Assembly (NCBI GenBank): GCA_018401115.1
Contig: JAGYKX010000006.1
Coordinates: forward strand, 62,001-126,000
Origin: Flavobacteriaceae bacterium
GTDB lineage: Bacteria; Bacteroidota; Bacteroidia; Flavobacteriales; Flavobacteriaceae
Direction: 5' to 3'
DNA length: 64,000 nucleotides
The position numbers and the translations under genes were made by a program. A model generated the notes under the pieces. The model saw only the letters and a program-made list of their open reading frames with translations, made no database searches and was not told where the DNA came from. Shown here piece after piece: positions 8,988 to 17,580 of the stretch (positions are counted from its first letter, which is position 1; every line of letters begins with the position of its first letter).

Positions 8988-9742
8988 GACGCATAAGCCA
9001 CTATTCTACTTACACTTTTTTAGTACTCGCTTTAATGTTGTCTTGCAGTAGTGGTGGAGACGGTGATGGGATTTCGGTTGCGCCAACCCCAACTCCAACA
9101 CCCACTCCTCCACCAGTTACTGTTCCAGCACCTAGTTCTGCAACCTTAAGCCTTCCAGAAAATAATAAGGTATGTGAGACCGGGACTAACGCTTCTGCTA
9201 CGCAAAGTACCCTATTATTCCAATGGGTGGCAGCCGCTAACGCTACTGCCTATGATTTGAGAATTACCAATAGCGACACACAAGGAGTAACGCTATTCAA
9301 TAATATTGAAGGCACTCAAAAAGAGGTTACTTTAGAAAAGGGTATGCCTTATGCTTGGCAAGTGACCTCTAAGGCAACAGGAACCAATGAAACAGCACAA
9401 AGTCCTACTTGGAAGTTTTATTTGGCTGGAGATGGGGTGGAAAATTATGCGCCTTTTCCTACAGAATTAATATCACCAGCTTCTGGAGCAACTGTTAGTG
9501 TGAGTGAGGATGGAAAAATAACATTGAGTTGGAGTGGTGAGGATCCAGATGGAGATGCCTTAACGTATACCGTTTATATGGATCAGATAGATGGGTTACA
9601 GGAGCCTGCTGCCTCAAACATTACAGAAACAAGTTTAGCGGTAAGTGCAGAAAAGGGTACAGTGTACTATTGGAGAGTGAAAAGCTCGGATGGAGAAAAT
9701 AGTGCCTTTTCTCAGATATATGCCTTTAGGACAGACTCTTAA
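8984..9742 (+). CDS. Lipoprotein with two fibronectin type III-like domains
   Basis: 252 aa. Lipoprotein signal with lipobox MLSC (about residue 21), a Pro-Thr linker (PTPTPTPTPPP) and two Ig-like or FN3-like modules (about 50-145 and 155-252), each with the WR/WQV strand typical of FN3 (PYAWQVTSKA, VYYWRVKSSDG). Its ATG overlaps the DUF1501 stop (ATGA), so it is the third gene of the DUF1800-DUF1501 operon. It may be a surface partner or substrate-binding accessory for them. No enzymatic motif is seen. Confidence 0.75.
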   Translation: MRRISHYSTYTFLVLALMLSCSSGGDGDGISVAPTPTPTPTPPPVTVPAPSSATLSLPENNKVCETGTNASATQSTLLFQWVAAANATAYDLRITNSDTQGVTLFNNIEGTQKEVTLEKGMPYAWQVTSKATGTNETAQSPTWKFYLAGDGVENYAPFPTELISPASGATVSVSEDGKITLSWSGEDPDGDALTYTVYMDQIDGLQEPAASNITETSLAVSAEKGTVYYWRVKSSDGENSAFSQIYAFRTDS

Positions 9743-9749
9743 TAAATAC

Positions 9750-11039
9750 TTATACTTCTAATAGCGGAAGTACTCTTTCCAAAGCCATCCCTCTAGATCC
9801 TTTAATTAGTATAAGTGAAGGAGCAGATTTAAATGGGCTGTTTTTTTGTTTAAAAGCCTCAAAATTGGGGTAGCTTTCAAAATCGTTTTTTGTGTTATGG
9901 AATAAAGAACCTATTAAAATAATGTGATCTATTTTGGAAAGTTCTAGCTGATTGACAATGGCTTGGTGTTCTTGAGCGGCTGTGTCTCCTAATTCAAACA
10001 TGTCACCTAGTATAACTATTTTATTTTTTAAAGCGGGATGAGACAAGTTTGAGAAATGTTTAATAGCCACTTCCATACTGCTAGGGTTGGCATTGTAGGC
10101 ATCTAAAACTACCTGATGTGGCCCAATTTTTTTTAGCTCAGACCTGTTATTATTGGGCTCGTAGGTTTCAATAGCATATTTTATGTCATTCATCTCAACG
10201 TCAAAAAAGCGACCTATGCTCGCTGCTATCATACAGTTTGCAGCATTATATGCACCGTAGAGAGAGGTGTTTATAAGGGTCCCTTGAAATGCTAAACTCA
10301 CAGTAGAATTGCTCTCAAGATGGTTGGTCTGGTAAGTGTTCTCTTGCTTATTTCCAAAAGAAATACCGTATTGGTATTCACGAATTGCAGCGGTTTGTAT
10401 AGGGTCTTCACTATTGTAGAGTATGGTTTTGTTATGAGCTTTTAAAAATTGATACAGCTCGCTTTTTCCTTTAATAACCCCTTGAACTCCCCCAAAACCC
10501 TCTAAGTGTGCTTTGCCAAAATTGGTAATACACCCAAAGTCTGGTTGAGCTAATTCACAAAGAAATTCAATTTCATTTTGATGGTTAGCGCCCATTTCAA
10601 TCACGGCAAATTCAGTATCTTCTTTTAAATTCAAAAGACTTAGCGGAACTCCAATGTGATTGTTTAAATTCCCCAGGGTAGCACTAGTTTTATATTTTTG
10701 AGATAAAACCCTATAAATGAGCTCTTTTGTAGTTGTTTTTCCGTTACTTCCTGTTAAAGAAATCACTTTAGCTTTACAATAATTTCTATGATATGTGCCT
10801 AATGCTTGGAGTGTTTTTAAGGCACTTATTACGAATATGCATCCTGGTTCATCTTTAAGAGCTGCTTGGTCTACTACAGCATATGAAGCCCCTTTTTGCA
10901 AAGCTTCTAAAGCGAATTCATTTCCATTAAAACGCTCACCTGACAAAGCAAAGTACAGGCAGCCTTTTTCAATTTTTCTACTGTCCGTAGAAACAGTTCT
11001 GTTTTTCAGAAAAAGCTCGTGGAGTAATGAGATCTCCAT
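9750..11039 (-). CDS. murF: UDP-N-acetylmuramoyl-tripeptide--D-alanyl-D-alanine ligase
   Basis: 429 aa. MurF adds D-Ala-D-Ala to UDP-MurNAc-tripeptide, the last cytoplasmic step of the peptidoglycan precursor. The ATP loop TGSNGKTTTKE is at about 97-107; the Mur-ligase motif EMGANHQNEI and the C-terminal DAYNANPSSM and ILGDMFELG segments follow. It lies 5 bp downstream of gldJ on the same strand and is likely co-transcribed with it. This is the one essential Mur ligase missing from the dcw cluster at 25-41 kb; the gldJ-murF pairing is usual in Flavobacteriaceae. Confidence 0.96.
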   Translation of the reverse strand: MEISLLHELFLKNRTVSTDSRKIEKGCLYFALSGERFNGNEFALEALQKGASYAVVDQAALKDEPGCIFVISALKTLQALGTYHRNYCKAKVISLTGSNGKTTTKELIYRVLSQKYKTSATLGNLNNHIGVPLSLLNLKEDTEFAVIEMGANHQNEIEFLCELAQPDFGCITNFGKAHLEGFGGVQGVIKGKSELYQFLKAHNKTILYNSEDPIQTAAIREYQYGISFGNKQENTYQTNHLESNSTVSLAFQGTLINTSLYGAYNAANCMIAASIGRFFDVEMNDIKYAIETYEPNNNRSELKKIGPHQVVLDAYNANPSSMEVAIKHFSNLSHPALKNKIVILGDMFELGDTAAQEHQAIVNQLELSKIDHIILIGSLFHNTKNDFESYPNFEAFKQKNSPFKSAPSLILIKGSRGMALERVLPLLEV

Positions 11040-11044
11040 GAAAA

Positions 11045-12679
11045 TTATTTAGTACGCTTGTTTTTTGGTGTTTTATTCTGACTCTTAGTATTGCTTCCCA
11101 CTCTGGACATAGCACATCTAAACCCAATAAAATCAGTTGCTAAATATTGAGGCAAAAATCTTCTTTGCGCTGGGTCTAACCAATAAGCCCTATCTTTCCA
11201 TGAACCTCCTTTGTACACCCTAACTTCATCGCTAATTAAAGTGCTTCTGTAATTCGAGGTGTCATAATCTTTAATTAACTCACCTTGGTCATTTGTTTTG
11301 ACTGCATTTTCGGGAGCGTTATACATTTTTTTCTGCTTCTCATTTTCTCCTATATTTTGACCGAATTGTCTGGAAGATGCTAGGTCTCCATCTCTGTAAG
11401 ATCTGTTGTCACTTTTGGTAAAATTAGTTCTTAAAAAGGTATCGTCTTTGTCAATAGCTGTTTTTTTGATTTCTCCAGGAAGTGTTTTAGCGTATTTCTT
11501 TCCGTTTGGTAAAATTTCAAATTCAACATTATCAGTATCAATAGCAATTTTACCATCAGGGCCTCTTAGTGGCTTTGTAAACACATTTCCTCTGTAATAA
11601 TTAAAGTCACTCAGGGAATCTTCAATAATAGGTCTGTAAACATCTGCGACCCATTCAGCTACATTACCTCCCATACCATAAAGACCAAAACTGTTTGGTG
11701 GATGAAATTTTGTTTGTACAGTAATTGCTCCGCCGTCATCTGACCAGCCAGCAATTCCGCCATAGTCTCCTTTAGAATTTTTGAAGTTGGCCAATTGGTC
11801 CCCTACGCCTCTTTTATCCTTATCTCTGGTGTATTCTCCATCCCAAGGATATTTTTTCCTTCCTTTATAGTTATTATACTCCCTATCTCCTGATTGTGCT
11901 TGTGCAGCATATTCCCATTCTGTTTCAGTGGGTAATCTATAGCCTGGAAGAATGATTCCATCACTAACACTTGCAAATACAGAAATACTGTCTTTTTGAT
12001 TTTTGCCCTGTAAAGAATCAATTTGTCCACCGTAAGTAAGTTCAGGCCTTCTAAGGTATGTTTCAGTGCTAAAAACATTTGCCTCTCCATTTAATGGGGC
12101 TTCTTTAGCATCATCTGATAAAAACCCTTCGCGTTCTAAAATTAGTTCATTAACCCTGTCGGTTCTCCATTTTGCATAACTACTGGCTTGAAACCAGTTG
12201 ACTCCAACAACTGGAAATTCCCCATATGCAGGATGTCTAAAATAGTTTACAACCAGATCTTCATTGTAAGATAATCTTCCCCTCCAAACCATAGTATCAG
12301 GCAAAGCGCTTTCATAAATTCCTTTAAATTCAGGTTTTTCTGGAGGGTATACTTTTTTGAGGTATTCAATATATTCAAGGTACATTTTATTGGTGACCTC
12401 TGTTTCATCCATGTAAAAAGACATGACGTTTTGCTGAGTTGGCGCATTGTTCCAATCTCGCATAACGTCGTCCTGAACTTTTCCTTTTGTAAAAGTTCCT
12501 CCTTCAATAAAAACCAATCCAGGTGCGGTTTCCTGATCTTTAAATGAGTTGTCTTTATCTAATTTCCAGCCTGTTCCTCTCGAAATATTACTCGATGAGT
12601 TAGATTTGCTACATGCAGCAAAACCCAACAGTAATATGCTGATTGTTGTAATATTTAGGTATCTGAAAAATATTTTCAT
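11045..12679 (-). CDS. gldJ: Gliding motility lipoprotein GldJ
   Basis: 544 aa. Lipobox FAAC (Cys23) and a formylglycine-generating-enzyme (sulfatase-modifying factor) type fold: FIEGGTFTKG near residue 57, MDETEVTNKMYLEYI, YRLPTETEWEYAAQ, GNVAEWVADVYRP and the late RVYKGGSWKDRAYW ... GFRCAMSR. The C-terminal Lys-rich tail fits GldJ. GldJ is an outer-membrane lipoprotein needed for gliding and for stability of the GldK-linked T9SS machinery in Flavobacterium. A -7-like TATATTTG lies at 12705-12698 on the minus strand. It is followed by murF; the usual divergent partner porU is not next to it. Confidence 0.95.
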   Translation of the reverse strand: MKIFFRYLNITTISILLLGFAACSKSNSSSNISRGTGWKLDKDNSFKDQETAPGLVFIEGGTFTKGKVQDDVMRDWNNAPTQQNVMSFYMDETEVTNKMYLEYIEYLKKVYPPEKPEFKGIYESALPDTMVWRGRLSYNEDLVVNYFRHPAYGEFPVVGVNWFQASSYAKWRTDRVNELILEREGFLSDDAKEAPLNGEANVFSTETYLRRPELTYGGQIDSLQGKNQKDSISVFASVSDGIILPGYRLPTETEWEYAAQAQSGDREYNNYKGRKKYPWDGEYTRDKDKRGVGDQLANFKNSKGDYGGIAGWSDDGGAITVQTKFHPPNSFGLYGMGGNVAEWVADVYRPIIEDSLSDFNYYRGNVFTKPLRGPDGKIAIDTDNVEFEILPNGKKYAKTLPGEIKKTAIDKDDTFLRTNFTKSDNRSYRDGDLASSRQFGQNIGENEKQKKMYNAPENAVKTNDQGELIKDYDTSNYRSTLISDEVRVYKGGSWKDRAYWLDPAQRRFLPQYLATDFIGFRCAMSRVGSNTKSQNKTPKNKRTK

Positions 12680-12897
12680 ATTAAAAATTTGTCCTTACAA
12701 ATATAGTATAGAATACAGATTATAAAGAATAATCAATATAATAAATCATAATTTTACAAATTAAAACATTTTTTTTATTGTTTTATTGTTATTCAAAGTA
12801 TCTATTTTAGTATTTATAGTGATAAAAATCTATCTTTTACATCCCCTATAATAATACAATATTTACCCTATTGCTGCGTTATTTTTTTAAACCCTTT

Positions 12898-14034
12898 ATG
12901 AAATCTTTTTTTGTTTTTTTATTTGTTTTTTTAGGTTTTTCCAAGGCATTGTCCCAAGAGCAAAATTCCGTGATAACAACTGCGGTGCCCTTTTTAAATA
13001 TAGCATCGGATGCAAGGTCCTCTGGTATGGGAGATGTAGGGGTGGCCACAGCTCCAGATGCTTTTTCCATGCAATGGAACGCGTCAAAATATGTTTTTTC
13101 TGACAGAAAATCAGGAATTGGTTTAGGATATACGCCTTACTTAGAGAGTATTATTTCAGATATAGCGCTTTTGAGCGGATACTATTTTAAGAAACCAACT
13201 GACCGCTCTGCTTTTTCTATAGGCCTACGATATTTTACCTTAGGAGCAATAGAATTAAGGCAATTTGCTTCAGACCCCGGAGTGATCACAAAACCCAATG
13301 AAATAGCTATAGACGGTAGTTATGCCTTAAAGCTGTCTCCAAGAATCAGTATGGGGGTGGCTGGACGCTTTATTCGATCTAATTTAAAATTTCCACAAGA
13401 GACCAGTATAGACAGCAGGGCTGCAAGCAGTTTTTCTGTAGATATTTCTGCCTATTACCAGGGAGACTTAATAGCTTTTCCAGCATTTGACGGTAGATGG
13501 AGGTGGGGATTGAATATCTCAAATTTAGGGCCTAAAATTGCTTATGATGCCAATGGTCAGGAAGATTTTTTACCCTCTAATTTGGGATTAGGTTTAGGGT
13601 ATGATTTTATTTATAGTCCCAACAGTATGTTAGCAGTTTCTATGGATTTAAATAAATTCCTTGTCCCTATGCCGCAAGATTACAATGGAGACGGAGTAAT
13701 AGACAGCGCAGACTTAGCTGAGTTTCAAGAATTAGATTTTGTCAGTGGTATATTGGATTCTTTTTCAGATGCGCCAGGAGGTCTTTCAGACGAACTCAAA
13801 GAGTGGCGTTTGGGGATTGGCCTGGAATATACATTGAGAAAGATATTCATGTTAAGAACAGGATATTTTACAGAATCGCAATTTACGGGATCCAGGCGTT
13901 TTTTCACCTTAGGTTCAGGTATTGCTTTTAAAAGTTTTCAAATAGATTTGTCGTATCTTTTTTCTACGGCACAAGTCAGAAACCCATTAGAGAATACCTT
14001 GAGGTTTTCATTTTCATTTAACTCCCCTAATTAA
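12898..14034 (+). CDS. porV: T9SS outer-membrane protein PorV (LptO)
   Basis: About 378 aa from the preferred ATG at 12898. An upstream TTG at 12871 would add nine residues, but the Met at 12898 opens a clean signal peptide (MKSFFVFLFVFLGFSKALSQ). Features of PorV follow: a post-signal VPFLNIASDARSSGMGDVG segment with AFSMQWNASKY, then beta-barrel strands of about 10 residues to a C-terminal FSFSF end. PorV is a barrel shuttle that takes T9SS cargo to the PorU sortase. In relatives porU lies between gldJ and porV; here that interval is only about 200 bp. The cdd gene follows 8 bp downstream. Confidence 0.93.
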   Translation: MKSFFVFLFVFLGFSKALSQEQNSVITTAVPFLNIASDARSSGMGDVGVATAPDAFSMQWNASKYVFSDRKSGIGLGYTPYLESIISDIALLSGYYFKKPTDRSAFSIGLRYFTLGAIELRQFASDPGVITKPNEIAIDGSYALKLSPRISMGVAGRFIRSNLKFPQETSIDSRAASSFSVDISAYYQGDLIAFPAFDGRWRWGLNISNLGPKIAYDANGQEDFLPSNLGLGLGYDFIYSPNSMLAVSMDLNKFLVPMPQDYNGDGVIDSADLAEFQELDFVSGILDSFSDAPGGLSDELKEWRLGIGLEYTLRKIFMLRTGYFTESQFTGSRRFFTLGSGIAFKSFQIDLSYLFSTAQVRNPLENTLRFSFSFNSPN

Positions 14035-14042
14035 ATCAATAT

Positions 14043-14528
14043 ATGCCTGTTCAAACCCATGCTTTTGAATACACTCTTTTCGAGACCCTTGAGGAACTAA
14101 GCCCATCTTTTCAATCCCTAATGCAGGAGGCTATTTTGGCCAGAGCAAATGCTTATGCACCTTATTCAAATTTCAACGTAGGGGCAGCTGTATTGTTGGA
14201 CAATGGCGTTATTGTAAGAGGGAATAACCAAGAAAACGCTGCCTATCCTTCAGGACTTTGCGCAGAGCGAGTGGCTATATTTTACGCTTCAGCCCAATAC
14301 CCAGGTATTCCAATCAAAGCCATAGCGGTGACAGCGAATACCCATTTGGATCCCTCAGAAATACCTGCTTCACCCTGTGGGAATTGTAGGCAAACTCTCG
14401 CTGAATACCAGCAGAATCAAGCTACTGCAATTCCTATTATTTTTATGGGTGCTAGTGGGAAAATTGTATGTTGCAACAGTGTTTTAGATCTACTGCCCTT
14501 TGCATTTAGCGCTAAATTTTTAAAATAA
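14043..14528 (+). CDS. cdd: Cytidine deaminase
   Basis: 161 aa. Homotetrameric-type zinc cytidine deaminase (cytidine to uridine, pyrimidine salvage). Active-site signatures are seen: NVGAAVLLDNG, the catalytic CAERVAI motif (zinc Cys and proton-shuttling Glu) and the second zinc motif SPCGNCRQTL. The start is 8 bp after the porV stop, so it is likely in the same transcript, an arrangement common in flavobacteria. No terminator is obvious after it; the pdh promoter begins about 110 bp later. Confidence 0.95.
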   Translation: MPVQTHAFEYTLFETLEELSPSFQSLMQEAILARANAYAPYSNFNVGAAVLLDNGVIVRGNNQENAAYPSGLCAERVAIFYASAQYPGIPIKAIAVTANTHLDPSEIPASPCGNCRQTLAEYQQNQATAIPIIFMGASGKIVCCNSVLDLLPFAFSAKFLK

Positions 14529-14579
14529 ATTTAAGCTTAATTTATTATTAATCAATTAAATTTCAAGTACTTAAAATAT

Positions 14580-14603
14580 TTAAAATACCAATTGGTATTT
14601 TAA
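14580..14603. promoter_or_regulatory. 24-bp perfect palindrome upstream of pdhA (candidate operator)
   Basis: The two 12-bp arms are exact reverse complements with no spacer; the centre reads TACCAATTGGTA. It lies about 35 bp before the -33 element of the pdhA promoter, centred roughly 80 bp before the predicted start, a position that suits an activator. No T-run follows, so it is not a terminator. The binding protein is unknown. Confidence 0.6.
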
Positions 14604-14638
14604 TACTGCTTTTGTGCTATCTTTTTAATCAATCTTTT

Positions 14639-14667
14639 TTGCAGAAGCCATTTTATCTGTATTTTTG
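14639..14667 (+). promoter_or_regulatory. Promoter of the pdhA-pdhC operon
   Basis: A -33 TTG at 14639-14641, an 18-nt spacer and a -7 box TATTTTTG at 14660-14667 match the Bacteroidota consensus; the predicted start near 14673 leaves a leader of about 30 nt before the pdhA ATG. Confidence 0.65.
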
Positions 14668-14703
14668 CTTTCCATCCAACGGAATACATATAAATAAAAG
14701 TAT

Positions 14704-15699
14704 ATGAAAAAAGTAACAAAAGAGGTTTACCTTAAGTGGTATGAAGACATGCTGTTCTGGAGAAAGTTCGAGGACAAATTAGCTGCCGTTTACATCCAGC
14801 AAAAAGTAAGAGGGTTTTTACACCTTTACAATGGTCAAGAAGCCGTTCTAGCGGGTTCATTGCATGCAATGGATTTGACTTGTGACAAAATGATCACTGC
14901 TTACAGAAATCATGTTCAGCCTATTGGAATGGGAGTAGATCCTAAAAAAGTTATGGCTGAATTATATGGAAAAGTAACAGGTACCTCTAAAGGTATGGGT
15001 GGATCCATGCACATTTTTTCGAAAGAACACCGTTTTTATGGTGGTCACGGAATTGTAGGTGGTCAAATTCCATTAGGTGCTGGTTTGGCTTTTTCAGACA
15101 AATACTTTAAACAAAAAGGGGTGACACTATGTTATATGGGAGATGGTGCAGTGAGACAAGGATCGCTTCACGAGACATTTAACTTGGCTATGTTGTGGCA
15201 ATTGCCAGTAGTTTTTATTTGTGAAAACAATGGCTACGCAATGGGTACCTCTGTTGCGAGAACTTCTTACAGTACAGATATTTGGAAACTCGGTCTTGGC
15301 TACGAAATGCCCTGTGGGCCCGTAGATGGAATGGATCCTGTCAAAGTAGCAGAAGAAGTGAGTAAGGCAGTGGAACGCGCCAGAAGTGGTGGTGGACCAA
15401 CGTTTTTAGAAATGAAAACCTACAGATACAGAGGGCACTCCATGTCAGACGCACAGCATTACAGAACTAAAGATGAGGTAGAGGAGTATAAGAAAATAGA
15501 CCCTATCACTCAAGTACTCGATGTGATTAAAAAGAAAAAATACGCTACTGACGCTCAGATTAAAGCTATAGATAAAAGAGTTAAAGATTTAGTGAAAGAA
15601 TGTGAAGACTTCGCAGAGGCTTCAGATTACCCACCAGTACAGCAATTGTACGACATGGTGTACGAACAAAAAGATTATCCATTTTTACCACATAAATAA
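14704..15699 (+). CDS. pdhA: Pyruvate dehydrogenase E1 component, alpha subunit
   Basis: 331 aa. E1 alpha carries out thiamine-diphosphate-dependent decarboxylation of pyruvate as part of an alpha2beta2 E1. The ThDP/Mg site is seen as MGDGAVRQGSLHETFNLA followed by ENNGYAMGT; the phosphorylation-loop region TYRYRGHSMSDAQHYRT is conserved. The next gene, 5 bp on, is the E2 subunit; no E1 beta gene is present nearby, so it must lie elsewhere, as in other flavobacteria. Transcription is predicted from the promoter at 14639-14667, near a perfect palindrome. Confidence 0.96.
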   Translation: MKKVTKEVYLKWYEDMLFWRKFEDKLAAVYIQQKVRGFLHLYNGQEAVLAGSLHAMDLTCDKMITAYRNHVQPIGMGVDPKKVMAELYGKVTGTSKGMGGSMHIFSKEHRFYGGHGIVGGQIPLGAGLAFSDKYFKQKGVTLCYMGDGAVRQGSLHETFNLAMLWQLPVVFICENNGYAMGTSVARTSYSTDIWKLGLGYEMPCGPVDGMDPVKVAEEVSKAVERARSGGGPTFLEMKTYRYRGHSMSDAQHYRTKDEVEEYKKIDPITQVLDVIKKKKYATDAQIKAIDKRVKDLVKECEDFAEASDYPPVQQLYDMVYEQKDYPFLPHK

Positions 15700-15704
15700 G
15701 AGAT

Positions 15705-17357
15705 ATGGCAATAGTAGTAAATATGCCCAGGCTGAGTGATACCATGGAAGAAGGTACTGTGGCAAAATGGTTAAAGCAAGTTGGAGACGTTATTTCTGAA
15801 GGAGATATTCTAGCAGAAATTGAAACTGACAAAGCCACCATGGAATTTGAATCTTTTAATGAAGGCACGCTACTTCACATAGGCATTCAAGAAGGCGATG
15901 CGGCACCGGTAGACGCTCTTTTAGCCATTATAGGAGAAAAAGGAGAAGATATTAGCGCTTTATTGTCTGGTGGTGCTCCAGCGACACAAGAGGCTTCTGA
16001 GGCCAGCGTAGCCGAAGCAGCCGCAACAACAGCTCCAGCAACAGCTGCCCCTGCTGCGGCTTTGCCAGAAGGAGTTATTGTGGTTAATATGCCTAGACTT
16101 TCAGATACTATGGAAGAGGGAACAGTAGCTTCATGGCTTAAAAAAGTAGGTGACGTAATTGAAGAAGGGGATATTCTAGCAGAAATTGAGACCGACAAAG
16201 CCACTATGGAATTTGAGTCTTTCAACGCTGGAACACTCTTACATATTGGTATTCAAGAAGGAGAAGCTGCGCCAGTAGATTCTTTATTAGCTATTATTGG
16301 CCCAAATGGGGCCGATATCTCAGCAGCTCTTAAACCAGCATCTGCCCCTGCAGCTGCTACACCAGTTGCACCTGATCCTGTAGTGGCAAATGAGGCGGCA
16401 GTTACGCCAGTGACTGCACCAGCAACAAAAGCTCCAGAAGCTCCAGTGGCTGTGGTAAATTCATCTGCTCATAATGGAAGAATTTTCGCATCGCCTTTGG
16501 CAAAAAAATTAGCTAAAGAGAAAGGAATTTCTTTGTCAGAAGTGAAAGGTTCTGGAGAGCAAGGTAGAATTGTAAAAGTAGATATTGAGCGTTTTACTCC
16601 TGTAGCCGCTCAAGCAGCTACAGCTACTTTAGCTGAAACTGTTTCTACTCCGGCACCACTATTGGCTAGCGGAGAAGAGCATTTTACAGAGATTAAAAAC
16701 TCTCAAATGCGTAAGGTGATTGCTAAACGTTTAGGGGAGTCTAAGTTTTCAGCACCTCATTATTACTTAACGGTAGAAATAGCTATGGATAATGCTATGG
16801 CGTCCAGAGCTCAAATAAATAACCTGCCAGACACTAAGGTGTCCTTTAATGATATGGTTTTAAAGGCGTCTGCAATGGCACTTAAAAAACACCCACAAGT
16901 TAACACGACTTGGCAGGGAGACACCACCCGTTTTAACAGCCATGTGCATATGGGTGTGGCGGTTGCAGTTCCAGACGGTTTAGTGGTGCCTGTGGTTCGT
17001 TTTGCAGACCAGCAAAGTCTATCTCAAATTGGCGCTGCAGTAAAAGACCTGGCTGGAAAAGCTAGGGATAAGAAGTTAACTCCTGCTGAAATGGAGGGGA
17101 GTACCTTTACGGTATCTAACCTAGGAATGTTTGGTATTCAGGAGTTTACCTCTATTATTAACCAACCCAATTCTGCTATTTTATCTGTAGGGGCAATTGT
17201 TCAGAAGCCAGTTGTTAAGGGTGGCGCTGTAGTGGTTGGAAATACAATGAAAGTTACTTTGGCTTGTGATCACAGAACTGTGGACGGTGCTACCGCTGCA
17301 GCATTCTTACAAACACTACAAGCTTTTTTAGAAAATCCAGTGACTATGTTGGCCTAG
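15705..17357 (+). CDS. pdhC: Pyruvate dehydrogenase E2, dihydrolipoamide acetyltransferase with two lipoyl domains
   Basis: 550 aa. Two N-terminal lipoyl domains (about 1-80 and 123-205), each with the lipoylated Lys in ETDKATMEFESF, joined by Ala/Pro/Thr-rich flexible linkers. An E3/E1-binding domain (about 260-297: IFASPLAKKLAKEKGISL) and the catalytic acyltransferase domain with DHRTVDGA near the C-terminus (His/Asp catalytic) follow. It transfers acetyl groups to CoA at the core of the complex. It is 5 bp after pdhA and followed by a strong terminator, so the operon has two genes. The two lipoyl domains are near duplicates. Confidence 0.97.
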   Translation: MAIVVNMPRLSDTMEEGTVAKWLKQVGDVISEGDILAEIETDKATMEFESFNEGTLLHIGIQEGDAAPVDALLAIIGEKGEDISALLSGGAPATQEASEASVAEAAATTAPATAAPAAALPEGVIVVNMPRLSDTMEEGTVASWLKKVGDVIEEGDILAEIETDKATMEFESFNAGTLLHIGIQEGEAAPVDSLLAIIGPNGADISAALKPASAPAAATPVAPDPVVANEAAVTPVTAPATKAPEAPVAVVNSSAHNGRIFASPLAKKLAKEKGISLSEVKGSGEQGRIVKVDIERFTPVAAQAATATLAETVSTPAPLLASGEEHFTEIKNSQMRKVIAKRLGESKFSAPHYYLTVEIAMDNAMASRAQINNLPDTKVSFNDMVLKASAMALKKHPQVNTTWQGDTTRFNSHVHMGVAVAVPDGLVVPVVRFADQQSLSQIGAAVKDLAGKARDKKLTPAEMEGSTFTVSNLGMFGIQEFTSIINQPNSAILSVGAIVQKPVVKGGAVVVGNTMKVTLACDHRTVDGATAAAFLQTLQAFLENPVTMLA

Positions 17358-17382
17358 ATTTTCTTAAATATTCAATTTATTT

Positions 17383-17408
17383 AGCCCGGCTCTGCCGGGC
17401 TATTTTTT
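17383..17408 (+). terminator. Terminator of the pdhA-pdhC operon
   Basis: GC-rich stem AGCCCGGC (17383-17390) / GCCGGGCT (17394-17401) with loop TCT, followed by a T-run. A strong intrinsic terminator. Confidence 0.93.
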
Positions 17409-17580
17409 TAATAGCGGTTTGTAGTGGTATATGATCTTAATTTAATTTGGTTTTTACAACAGTTTCACGGTCTCTATTAAAGCATATCAGGCACATTAAT
17501 TAGTACTATTATATTCGGGTTGTTTCCTTTGAATTGTCTAATTTTACTATGCGTTAATTCGCTTTATAACATCTTATTTT

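Noticed and set aside
11803..12090. 95-codon minus-strand ORF inside gldJ
   Set aside because: It is another frame of gldJ; the gldJ frame carries all FGE-family motifs through this stretch.
12871..12897. TTG start nine codons upstream in porV
   Set aside because: It would put an odd charged stretch before a clean signal peptide that begins at the ATG 12898.
15705..16320. DNA-level tandem duplication in pdhC
   Set aside because: It is the ordinary pair of lipoyl domains found in many E2 proteins.
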